From Actinomycetota bacterium (GTDB lineage: Bacteria; Actinomycetota; Actinomycetes; Nanopelagicales; Nanopelagicaceae): a DNA stretch of 6,315 bases. The notes below the pieces were generated by a model that worked only from the letters and a program-made list of their open reading frames with translations, searched no databases and was not told the DNA's origin. Location: contig WLJF01000044.1 in the NCBI GenBank assembly GCA_009701945.1, forward strand, positions 1 through 6,315, read 5' to 3'. Position 1 is the first letter of the stretch, and each line of letters starts with the position of its first letter. A program made the translations under genes and the position numbers. This document shows positions 1 through 6,315 of this stretch, one piece after another.

Positions 1-2373
1 AGCTCAAAGGTTGCAGATGATGCAGTGTTCTTGATTGATAAGGGTGTTCACGCACAAACCAAGGCGGTAGTGGCAACGCGTGCCAAGCCGCTTGGAATCA
101 CTGTTCTAGAAGTGGATTCACTATCTATTCCAGCTGGCACTTCCTACTTTGGTTTACTTGTTCAATACCCTGACACAACTGGTGCGATTGTTGATTACTC
201 TAAGGTTGCAGATTCAGCACATGATGCAGGCGCCCTCATTATCGCTGCCGCGGATCTTCTTGCACTAACACTTCTCAAAGCACCAGGGGAGTGGGGTGCA
301 GATATTGCTGTGGGATCAGCACAACGCTTCGGTGTTCCCATGGGATTTGGTGGACCGCATGCTGGCTTTATGGCTGTGCGCACAGGACTTGAACGCTCTC
401 TTCCGGGACGCCTTGTTGGTCAGAGCGTTGATGCTCATGGAAATCCAGCATTTCGTTTAGCGCTACAAACTCGCGAGCAACATATTCGTCGCGATAAGGC
501 GACAAGCAATATCTGCACAGCACAAGTACTCCTTGCCAATATGAGCGCCTTCTATGCGATGTGGCACGGGCCAGCAGGACTTACTCGAATCGCTGAGCGA
601 ATTCATAACTATGCAGCGCAGTTGGCATCTGTTGTCGACACCGAGAATAAGAGCTACTTCGACACTCTGACTATCAAGGTTGCAGATGCTTCAGCAACGC
701 ATGCGAAGGCGAAAGCGCTCAAGATTAATTTGGGTGTTGTGGACGCAACTCATGTTCGAATCTCCTTCGATGAGACGATTACTGATTCCATATTCGCATC
801 AATTGCTTCTATCTTTGGCTTTAAGGTCGCACCGGCCCAGGGGAGCGGCATAGCAACAGCGCTGAAGCGAACCTCGACATTCCTGCAACACCCAGTCTTT
901 AATACCTACTTCTCTGAGACAGCGATGTTGCGATATTTGCGCACATTGGCAGATCGCGATCTAGCACTCGATCGCACCATGATTCCTCTCGGCTCCTGCA
1001 CGATGAAACTGAACGCAACCACTGAGATGGAAGCGGTTACATGGCCAGAGTTTGCATCCCTTCACCCCTTTGCGCCTGCTGAGCAGACCCAGGGATCTCG
1101 CCTTCTCATCGATCAACTTTCTAAGTGGCTCCTTGAAATCACTGGCTATGACGCAGTCTCACTGCAACCTAATGCAGGAAGCCAGGGTGAATTCGCTGGC
1201 CTTCTAGCGATTCGCAATTACCACGACTCACGTGGGGATTCATCTCGCAATATCTGTCTTATTCCATCGAGTGCTCACGGCACCAACGCAGCAAGTGCTG
1301 TGATGGCTGGAATGAAGGTTGTTGTCATCGAATGTGATGAAGCGGGCAATGTGAGCCTTGATGATCTCAAAGCAAAGATTGCAGATCACGGAGCTACCTT
1401 GGCAGCCCTGATGGTTACTTATCCATCAACTCATGGCGTATTTGAATCAGCAATCTCTGAGATATGCGCACTCGTCCATGATGCAGGCGGACAGGTATAT
1501 GTTGATGGTGCAAATCTCAATGCACTTGTTGGTACAGCTCAACCTGGAAAATTTGGCGCAGATGTTTCTCACTTGAATTTACATAAAACATTCTGCATTC
1601 CTCACGGTGGTGGGGGACCGGGTGTTGGTCCAGTGATCGCAAAGGCTCATTTGGCGCCATTCCTTCCGAACCATCCACTCGATGCTTTGGCAGGACCTGC
1701 AACAGGACCTGGTCCAATATCGGCTGCTCCTTATGGTTCAGCAAGTATCTTGCCGATTTCATGGGCATATATTCGTTTGATGGGGGGAGAGGGCCTCACT
1801 CATGCAACAGAGGTTGCAATTCTCAATGCTAATTACATGGCCTATCGATTGAAAGATTCCTACCCAATTCTTTATACAGGCAATAAGGGCCTTGTTGCTC
1901 ACGAATGTATCCTCGATGTTCGTGAGATCACCAAGGAATCTGGTGTCACAGTTGATGACATCGCCAAGAGATTGATGGACTTTGGTTTCCATGCACCAAC
2001 GATGTCTTTCCCAGTCTCTGGCACTCTGATGATTGAACCTACTGAATCTGAAGATATTCTTGAGATGAATCGCTTCATCGATGCGATGATTGCAATCCGC
2101 TATGAGATCTCTGAAATTACCGATGGCAAGATTGCGGTGGAGGATTCAGCTCTTCGCCATGCACCCCACACTATTGGCACGATTGCATCGAGTACTTGGG
2201 AGAGAAGTTACCCACGTGAGCGCGCAGCCTTCCCAGCGACCCTCACGGGCCTTATTCCAGGTGAATTAATAGGTATGAAGGGTAAGTATTGGCCGACTAC
2301 AGGGCGTATTGATGGGGCATACGGGGATAGAAACCTGGTCTGCTCATGCCCACCGGTGGAGGCCTTCGCCTAG
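1..2373 (+). CDS. gcvP: Glycine dehydrogenase (decarboxylating), glycine cleavage system P-protein; 5' end outside the window
   Basis: This is the PLP-dependent P-protein of the glycine cleavage system. It decarboxylates glycine and passes the aminomethyl group to the lipoyl arm of the H-protein (GcvH) in the cytoplasm. The frame is open from base 1 ([15 protein letters not shown]...), so the GTG at 25 is an internal Val and not the start. 790 residues are visible; the single-chain family is about 950-960 long, so roughly 165-180 N-terminal residues are missing. Numbering visible residues from base 1, the N-terminal (alpha-like) half has [15 protein letters not shown] near 108-122 and [18 protein letters not shown] near 157-174. 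The C-terminal (beta-like) half starts around [13 protein letters not shown] (331-343), continues with [10 protein letters not shown], and carries the PLP lysine in [16 protein letters not shown] at K529 (codon 1585-1587). The end, [17 protein letters not shown] followed by CSCPPVEAF, is the usual family terminus. No frameshift is seen. gcvT and gcvH are not in the window. Its 3' end converges on the mannosyltransferase gene. Confidence 0.97.
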   Translation, partial: SSKVADDAVFLIDKGVHAQTKAVVATRAKPLGITVLEVDSLSIPAGTSYFGLLVQYPDTTGAIVDYSKVADSAHDAGALIIAAADLLALTLLKAPGEWGADIAVGSAQRFGVPMGFGGPHAGFMAVRTGLERSLPGRLVGQSVDAHGNPAFRLALQTREQHIRRDKATSNICTAQVLLANMSAFYAMWHGPAGLTRIAERIHNYAAQLASVVDTENKSYFDTLTIKVADASATHAKAKALKINLGVVDATHVRISFDETITDSIFASIASIFGFKVAPAQGSGIATALKRTSTFLQHPVFNTYFSETAMLRYLRTLADRDLALDRTMIPLGSCTMKLNATTEMEAVTWPEFASLHPFAPAEQTQGSRLLIDQLSKWLLEITGYDAVSLQPNAGSQGEFAGLLAIRNYHDSRGDSSRNICLIPSSAHGTNAASAVMAGMKVVVIECDEAGNVSLDDLKAKIADHGATLAALMVTYPSTHGVFESAISEICALVHDAGGQVYVDGANLNALVGTAQPGKFGADVSHLNLHKTFCIPHGGGGPGVGPVIAKAHLAPFLPNHPLDALAGPATGPGPISAAPYGSASILPISWAYIRLMGGEGLTHATEVAILNANYMAYRLKDSYPILYTGNKGLVAHECILDVREITKESGVTVDDIAKRLMDFGFHAPTMSFPVSGTLMIEPTESEDILEMNRFIDAMIAIRYEISEITDGKIAVEDSALRHAPHTIGTIASSTWERSYPRERAAFPATLTGLIPGELIGMKGKYWPTTGRIDGAYGDRNLVCSCPPVEAFA

Positions 2374-2384
2374 CCTGATTTTAG

Positions 2385-3128
2385 TTACTTTACATAATGT
2401 AACTTATCGGCGTTAGGCCGTAAGCGTCTAGCGAGTCCCCACAGGGTTGTCTGCCAGAGAGCTTCAATAACGATCGCTCTGCTCATCTTTGATACGCCGT
2501 TGATGCGCTCGACAAAGGTAATAGGAACTTCAACCATTGTGGCACCAGCAAGCTCTGATGCCATAGCCATCTCAATTTGAAAACAATATCCAGTTGCAGT
2601 CATATCACCAAGGTTTAATCTCTGTAGTAATTGGGAGCTATAGACCCTAAATCCACCCGTTAAATCATTGAGCGGTATTCCGAGTGCAATACGTGCATAT
2701 CTGGTGCCAGATTTGGATAGTAATTGTCTACTTTTTGGCCAATTAACTACGGATCCACCAGGCATCCAGCGAGTTCCCAATGTTATTGAGACAGGTGCAT
2801 CTGTTGCATCCAGCATGGAAGGAAGGTCTGCAACGCGATGGGAACCATCTGCATCCATTGTCACAATCTTTGAGTACTTATTCATTGGTAGAACATGCGC
2901 AAAACCCGCACGATATGCGGCGCCGAGTCCTGCTTTAGCTGGTCGTCGCAAGACACTGACCCAAGTCAGATTCATGGAGTCGACGACATCTGCAGTTTTA
3001 TCGGGGGAATTATCATCAAGGACTACAACATCAAAATTGCGTGTGCTATGTAAAGTCGATAATGAGTTCAATAATTCAACAATTGCGACCGATTCGTTAT
3101 AAGTAGGGATAAGAATTACTGGTTTCAT
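2385..3128 (-). CDS. ppm1: Polyprenol-phosphate mannose synthase (DPM1/Ppm1-like GT2 glycosyltransferase)
   Basis: This GT-A fold, family 2 glycosyltransferase is predicted to transfer mannose from GDP-mannose to polyprenyl phosphate at the cytoplasmic face of the membrane. The product is the lipid-linked mannose donor for lipoglycans or protein O-mannosylation. It has 247 residues from the ATG at 3128. Motifs in order: IPTYNES (7-13), LDDNSPDKT (37-45), LGAAYRAG (68-75), the metal/nucleotide DxD in MDADGSH (91-97), GTRW (118-121), DLTGGFRVY (155-163), GYCFQIEM (180-187) and EVPITFVER with GVSK (200-214). No transmembrane segment follows the catalytic domain, and there is no fused apolipoprotein N-acyltransferase (Lnt) domain, unlike Ppm1 of M. 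tuberculosis. A GTG sits directly before the ATG (3129-3131) and would add one residue. The ATG is preferred because the GGGG core ends 6 bases before it but only 3 bases before the GTG. It is the last gene of the helY-exonuclease operon. The exact lipid acceptor, and even the sugar, are inferred from family only. Confidence 0.88.
   Translation of the reverse strand: MKPVILIPTYNESVAIVELLNSLSTLHSTRNFDVVVLDDNSPDKTADVVDSMNLTWVSVLRRPAKAGLGAAYRAGFAHVLPMNKYSKIVTMDADGSHRVADLPSMLDATDAPVSITLGTRWMPGGSVVNWPKSRQLLSKSGTRYARIALGIPLNDLTGGFRVYSSQLLQRLNLGDMTATGYCFQIEMAMASELAGATMVEVPITFVERINGVSKMSRAIVIEALWQTTLWGLARRLRPNADKLHYVK
2390..2402. repeat. Short perfect palindrome at the convergent gene ends
   Basis: TTACAT and ATGTAA are perfect inverted arms around a single A at 2396. 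A second, overlapping inverted repeat (AGTTAC at 2383-2388, GTAACT at 2399-2404) uses some of the same bases. The site lies just past the gcvP stop and inside the last codons of the convergent mannosyltransferase gene. It is AT-rich with no loop of useful size in the 13-base version. It could be chance, a weak element of transcript ends, or a protein site; the sequence does not decide. Confidence 0.25.
2403..2424 (+). terminator. Possible hairpin downstream of gcvP (no U-tract)
   Basis: Arms CTTA+CGGC (2403-2406, 2408-2411) and GCCG+TAAG (2417-2424) can pair in an eight-base-pair stem with one bulged T (2407) and a five-base loop, GTTAG. In a gcvP transcript it would sit about 30 bases after the stop codon. 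There is no run of T after it, so it is not a canonical intrinsic terminator. It also overlaps codons near the end of the convergent mannosyltransferase gene, so it may be fortuitous. It is the strongest hairpin I found near the gcvP end; a 4-bp stem at 2360-2371 is weaker. Confidence 0.3.
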
Positions 3129-3133
3129 CACAA

Positions 3134-3141
3134 TCCCCTTC
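3134..3141 (-). promoter_or_regulatory. Ribosome binding site of the mannosyltransferase gene
   Basis: Read on the minus strand this is GAAGGGGA, a near match to a Shine-Dalgarno sequence. Its first G is the last base of the exonuclease TAG stop. The GGGG core ends 6 bases before the ATG at 3128 and only 3 before the GTG at 3131, which favours the ATG. The closeness to the upstream stop suggests re-initiation by the same ribosomes. Confidence 0.6.
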
Positions 3142-4043
3142 TACCAACCTAACGCTGATATTAATCTATCAACGCTTGCCCCTAGGCCATATTCTTCTTT
3201 CATCTGATAGATATGAGATAAATCCTCGGGCTTTTTCGGCATAGATATATCCATTTGTGGGATGGCGACATCTTTAGCGCAATGCACCAGAGTGGGTGCA
3301 ATCTTGAGGTAATCGGCTCCATCAATGATTTTCTTAGCAAGGGATTTCGTGAGAGCTTCATGTTCGCCCTTAGCTCCAGCTAAAGCTTCATCCACCGTGG
3401 CGAAATGATTAGCGATTACGGCTGCCCCCTTCTCACCAATTCCGCGAACTCCTGGGAGCCCATCGGATGGATCACCGCGGAACATCGCAAAGAGTGCATA
3501 CCTATCCCCCGGGATTCCATACTTTTCAGAAACCCATTTGATATCAACTAAATCATGTTGCGAAATTCCACGGGCAAGGTAGACAACTTTTACATCGCGC
3601 TTATCGTCAACAAGTTGGAAGAGGTCCCTATCCCCCGTCACAACGCGGATTGGACCCTTTTCCTTCACTGCAAAGGTTGCCATGACATCATCGGCTTCGT
3701 AGTCATCTACCCCAAGCATCGGAATTCCGAATGCATCAAGGAGATCAAGCAGAACGGGTATTTGCGGAGTGAGAGTCTCTGGTTCTTCCTCTTCATCGCT
3801 CTCATCTTCCAGGCGATTAGCTTTGTAATCCGGGAAGATATCTACGCGCCAACTTGGGCGCCAATCTCCTTCGATGCAGGCAACGATTCTGTTAGGTGAA
3901 TACATTCCTATAAGGCGCGCAGTCATATCAAGATAACCGCGAATTGCATTCACTGGCATGCCAGAGGGTGAGAGCAATGTGTCTGGCATTCCGTAATAGG
4001 CGCGATACCAGAGAGATGCGCTATCTAAAAGCATCAGTGTCAT
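3141..4043 (-). CDS. Stand-alone 5'-3' exonuclease / flap endonuclease (PolA N-domain-like, FEN family)
   Basis: This 300-residue protein resembles the 5'-nuclease domain of DNA polymerase I, without the polymerase. It is predicted to remove 5' flaps, RNA primers or damaged 5' ends. Metal-site acids visible: D7 (LLDSAS), an acidic position near E58/D60, E116-D118-D119 (YEADDV), D138 and D140 (TGDRDLFQL), and D191 and D194 (RGDPSDGLPG). The FPDYKANR arch-base motif is at 70-77. The helix-hairpin-helix DNA-binding region GLPGVRGIGEKGA is at 195-207. A very acidic stretch (79-89, nine D/E of eleven) lies in the loop after FPDYKANR. The WRPSWR and GDPSDGLPG motifs resemble the actinobacterial stand-alone type (mycobacterial Rv2090 / FenA) more than PolA. 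The ATG at 4043 overlaps the helY stop as ATGA, implying translational coupling; only a weak GGG precedes it. A second ATG at 4034 (M4) would still keep D7. All key acids are present, so it should be active; whether its main substrate is DNA flaps or RNA is inference. Confidence 0.92.
   Translation of the reverse strand: MTLMLLDSASLWYRAYYGMPDTLLSPSGMPVNAIRGYLDMTARLIGMYSPNRIVACIEGDWRPSWRVDIFPDYKANRLEDESDEEEEPETLTPQIPVLLDLLDAFGIPMLGVDDYEADDVMATFAVKEKGPIRVVTGDRDLFQLVDDKRDVKVVYLARGISQHDLVDIKWVSEKYGIPGDRYALFAMFRGDPSDGLPGVRGIGEKGAAVIANHFATVDEALAGAKGEHEALTKSLAKKIIDGADYLKIAPTLVHCAKDVAIPQMDISMPKKPEDLSHIYQMKEEYGLGASVDRLISALGW
4040..4043 (-). other. ATGA stop/start overlap between helY and the exonuclease gene
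   Basis: On the minus strand the helY TGA stop (4042-4040) shares bases with the exonuclease ATG (4043-4041). This four-base overlap is a classical arrangement for translational coupling. It indicates that the two proteins come from one transcript and are probably made in linked amounts. Confidence 0.85.
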
Positions 4044-6315
4044 AGATCGCCCAACATATATGAAATGACGCCTCTATCCAAGCGCTTGATTCCATCACGA
4101 CATGCAGGTCGTAGCTCCTCAGCTGCGCCACCGATCTGAGTCAGAAGGTCAATGAGTTGCTTAATGCTTCGCACGAAATCTCCCACAGTCATATCTGTTC
4201 CTTTAAGAACACTACTTAAGGAGTGACCATTTGCCCATCGGAATGCTGCGTAACAGAATCCGAAATCAGGCTCGCGTTGAGTCTTCACATCAAATTGATT
4301 CTCGATTGCTTCCAACTCAATCCATATCTTTGACACTGCAACCAGAGCGTTAGCGACATTGTCATTGGGCATCTTGGGAGCATAGGCTTCAGAACTTCTT
4401 CCCTGATAGATCATCGCAGATGCAACTGAAAGCAGTTCTGGTGGAGTCAGTGAATCGAAGACTCCTCTGCGAATTGATTCTGTGAGCAAGAGATCAGATT
4501 CTGCAAATATCTTTGCAAGAATCTTGCCTTGTGCAAGTGGCTTCTCTCCCTCGATATAACCAAGATGTGTGAGAACGTCACAGATGCGATCAAAGGTTTT
4601 GGCTATAACGTGAGTTCGGTTCTCAACCCGGCCACGTAAACCATCAGATTCACGATTGAGGCGGTCAGCCTTCTCAGCAAAACGTGCGTGAGTTTCACGA
4701 TCATTACATGCATGGCATGAATGCTGGCGCAGTGCTCGACGCATTCCATCTAATTCATTTTCAAGCTTTACTCGCTGACGTTGGTCAATTCCACGACGAC
4801 CATCTCGCTTACTGAGCAGCCGCTCCATCTCTTTAATATCGATGCGCATACGGGAGTAATCGCTGAAGTCACCCAGGTGACATTTCGCGGAATCTGTAAG
4901 TTCAGCTGCTGCGGAATTATTCTTCTTTATCTGCCTTACAAGTCCGACGACTGCGCGATCTGCCTGGAATTGAGCAAAGGAAGATTCAAGGCTTCCGTGT
5001 GCTCTCTCTCGCCCAAAGCGAGCTATGAGATTGATTGACATGTTATAGGTTGGAGTAAATGAGGAACGAAGTGGATAGGTACGAGTCGATGCAAGGCCAG
5101 CTGCAGTTGCTGAATCAACTGTTGGAGACCACTGCACGACAGCGTTGCCCTCAATATCGATTCCACGACGGCCTGCACGACCAGTCAATTGTGTGTACTC
5201 CCCCGGAGTGATGGAGACGTGAGCCTCACCATTCCATTTGGTGAGTTTTTCAAGAACTACTGTGCGCGCTGGCATGTTAATTCCGAGTGCAAGCGTTTCA
5301 GTTGCAAAGACAGCCTTTACAAGTCCTCGTTTAAAGAGATCCTCGACAGCACCTTTAAAGCTAGGCAATAGACCTGCATGGTGAGCAGCAACTCCCCGCT
5401 CGAGAGCGATGAGCCAGTCACGATATCCGAGCACTTCTAGATCTTCCTCAGCAAGATTCTGTGTGTATTTCGCAGCAGTTGCTGCAATCTCAACGCGTTC
5501 CTCCGTTGTTGTTAACTTTAAGCCTGCAGCCAAACATTGCTTCACAGCCGCATCGCATCCGGCGCGAGAAAAGATAAAGGTGATTGCTGGAAGAAGATTC
5601 TCGCGTTGTAACTTCTCAATGATGTCAGGACGGGTCAATCTAGAATCACTCTCACCAAATCGTTCTCGGCGATGTCTCGGTGTGCGAACCTGTCGAAGCG
5701 CTTCACGCTCGAGCCCCAAGATTTCAGGATTGATTCGTCCTTGTTCGCGAAAGAGATCAACGAGTCGGTCACCTATAAGTACGTGCTGATAGAGCGGAAT
5801 AGGTCGCACCTCAGAAACGATTACTTCAGTTGAACCTCTGACTTCACCCAACCAATCACCGAATTCTTCGGCATTGGAAACGGTGGCTGAAAGTGAGATG
5901 ACCTGAACACTCTCCATGAGGTGGATTAGAACTTCTTCCCAGACTGCGCCTCTAGATTTATCGGCAAGATAGTGAACTTCATCCATAACGACAGAGCCAA
6001 GATTTTTGAGCGTACTCGAGTTCGCATACAACATATTGCGCAGAACTTCGGTAGTCATTACCAGCACATCAGCCTCGGAGTTAATATTGGTATCTCCCGT
6101 TAAGAGCCCTACTCGATCTTCACCAAAGCGATCTACAAACTCTTGAAATTTCTGGTTTGAGAGCGCCTTAATCGGTGTTGTATAGAAACACTTCTTTCCT
6201 TGAGCAAGGGCGCTAAAGGCGGCGAATTCCCCAACTACGGTCTTTCCGGCGCCCGTTGGAGCAGCAACAAGGACACCTTTGCCATCTTCAACTGCCTGAC
6301 AGGCCAAGATTTGAA
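4040..6315 (-). CDS. helY: HelY-type Ski2/Mtr4-like DExH-box helicase; 5' end outside the window
   Basis: This superfamily 2 ATP-dependent helicase is of the Ski2/Mtr4 class. Mycobacterial HelY of this family is a 3'-5' helicase acting on RNA duplexes and RNA:DNA hybrids. 757 residues are visible. The frame is open to the right edge (a Q-I-L run precedes the TTG at 6307), so that TTG is not taken as the start; probably only some tens of N-terminal residues are missing. Numbering from the TTG codon: Walker A APTGAGKT (16-23, K22), Ia TTPIKALSNQ (43-52), LTGDTN (69-74), motif II DEVH (109-112, bases 5972-5983), motif III SAT (140-142), motif IV TFIFSRAGCD, motif V FATETLALGINMPAR, and motif VI QLTGRAGRRG (373-382). 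A charged helical insertion follows, with C531-H-A-C534 and H540. The C-terminal FRWANGHSLSSVL region is the DSHCT domain typical of Ski2/Mtr4. The estimated full length is somewhat below the 906 residues of M. tuberculosis HelY. It is the first visible gene of the operon; its promoter lies off the window. Confidence 0.95.
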   Translation of the reverse strand, partial: QILACQAVEDGKGVLVAAPTGAGKTVVGEFAAFSALAQGKKCFYTTPIKALSNQKFQEFVDRFGEDRVGLLTGDTNINSEADVLVMTTEVLRNMLYANSSTLKNLGSVVMDEVHYLADKSRGAVWEEVLIHLMESVQVISLSATVSNAEEFGDWLGEVRGSTEVIVSEVRPIPLYQHVLIGDRLVDLFREQGRINPEILGLEREALRQVRTPRHRRERFGESDSRLTRPDIIEKLQRENLLPAITFIFSRAGCDAAVKQCLAAGLKLTTTEERVEIAATAAKYTQNLAEEDLEVLGYRDWLIALERGVAAHHAGLLPSFKGAVEDLFKRGLVKAVFATETLALGINMPARTVVLEKLTKWNGEAHVSITPGEYTQLTGRAGRRGIDIEGNAVVQWSPTVDSATAAGLASTRTYPLRSSFTPTYNMSINLIARFGRERAHGSLESSFAQFQADRAVVGLVRQIKKNNSAAAELTDSAKCHLGDFSDYSRMRIDIKEMERLLSKRDGRRGIDQRQRVKLENELDGMRRALRQHSCHACNDRETHARFAEKADRLNRESDGLRGRVENRTHVIAKTFDRICDVLTHLGYIEGEKPLAQGKILAKIFAESDLLLTESIRRGVFDSLTPPELLSVASAMIYQGRSSEAYAPKMPNDNVANALVAVSKIWIELEAIENQFDVKTQREPDFGFCYAAFRWANGHSLSSVLKGTDMTVGDFVRSIKQLIDLLTQIGGAAEELRPACRDGIKRLDRGVISYMLGDL

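Noticed and set aside
25..27. GTG at 25 as the gcvP start
   Set aside because: The frame is open upstream to base 1 with family-like residues, and a protein of about 955 residues is expected.
7..687. The 12-mer AAGGTTGCAGAT occurs three times (7-18, 202-213, 676-687)
   Set aside because: All copies are in the gcvP reading frame and encode Lys-Val-Ala-Asp with the same preferred codons; spacing is irregular and no longer repeat unit surrounds them.
1517..1992. Two minus-strand open frames (83 and 77 residues) inside gcvP
   Set aside because: They lie opposite the PLP-lysine and following regions of gcvP and have no recognisable content.
2350..2371. CCACCGGTGG palindrome and AGGC-CTTC-GCCT mini-hairpin at the end of gcvP
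   Set aside because: Stems are only 3-4 base pairs once a loop is allowed, and they lie in codons of the conserved gcvP terminus; not enough for a terminator call.
2668..3102. 144-residue open frame on the plus strand, opposite the mannosyltransferase gene
   Set aside because: It runs antisense to a gene with full family motifs; its translation has no recognisable domain and looks like an antisense shadow.
3555..3899. 114-residue open frame on the plus strand, opposite the exonuclease gene
   Set aside because: It is antisense to conserved catalytic motifs, with no family resemblance.
4044..4100. Possible internal promoter before the exonuclease gene (TTGGAT / TATATG on the minus strand) and the palindromes CAAGCGCTTG (4079-4088) and CATATATG (4055-4062)
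   Set aside because: The spacing is 15 bases, the boxes match consensus poorly, and all bases encode the conserved end of helY; chance is the simpler explanation.
5409..5789. 126-residue open frame on the plus strand, opposite helY
   Set aside because: The Ser/Arg-rich translation is what antisense reading of a conserved helicase gives; no domain is recognisable.

Overview
The window holds four protein genes packed almost without gaps. It looks like ordinary chromosomal DNA from a low-GC, compact-genome actinobacterium. Base composition is in the mid-40s % GC by spot count, which is low for Actinobacteria. The proteins nevertheless carry actinobacterial signatures: a HelY-type Ski2/Mtr4-like helicase with a CHxC motif in its insertion, a stand-alone FEN-type 5'-3' exonuclease next to it, and a Ppm1-type polyprenol-phosphate mannose synthase with a DADGSH motif. 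My best inference is a streamlined planktonic lineage such as the freshwater acI group (Nanopelagicales), but nothing in the window proves it.

Layout. Positions 1-2373 (+) are the 3' part of gcvP, the glycine cleavage P-protein, open at the left edge. The other three genes lie on the minus strand and are transcribed right to left: helY (6315 to 4040, open at the right edge), the 5'-3' exonuclease (4043 to 3141), then the mannosyltransferase (3128 to 2385). helY and the exonuclease overlap by the 4-base ATGA. The exonuclease and the mannosyltransferase are separated by 12 bases that hold a Shine-Dalgarno-like sequence. The three are therefore very probably one operon. gcvP and the mannosyltransferase converge with 11 bases between their stop codons.

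Function. gcvP belongs to one-carbon/glycine metabolism and has no obvious functional tie to the convergent operon. In the operon, helY and the exonuclease make a nucleic-acid processing pair (3'-5' RNA or RNA:DNA unwinding, and 5'-end/flap trimming) that also occurs as neighbours in mycobacteria. The last gene supplies the lipid-linked mannose donor for envelope glycoconjugates or protein O-mannosylation. I see no RNA gene, mobile element, CRISPR array or clear intrinsic terminator, and no gene-free stretch longer than 11 bases. I found no evidence of a new multi-gene system. The points worth a second look are the coil-CHxC-coil insertion of the helicase, the coupled helicase-nuclease pair, and the tight convergent end.
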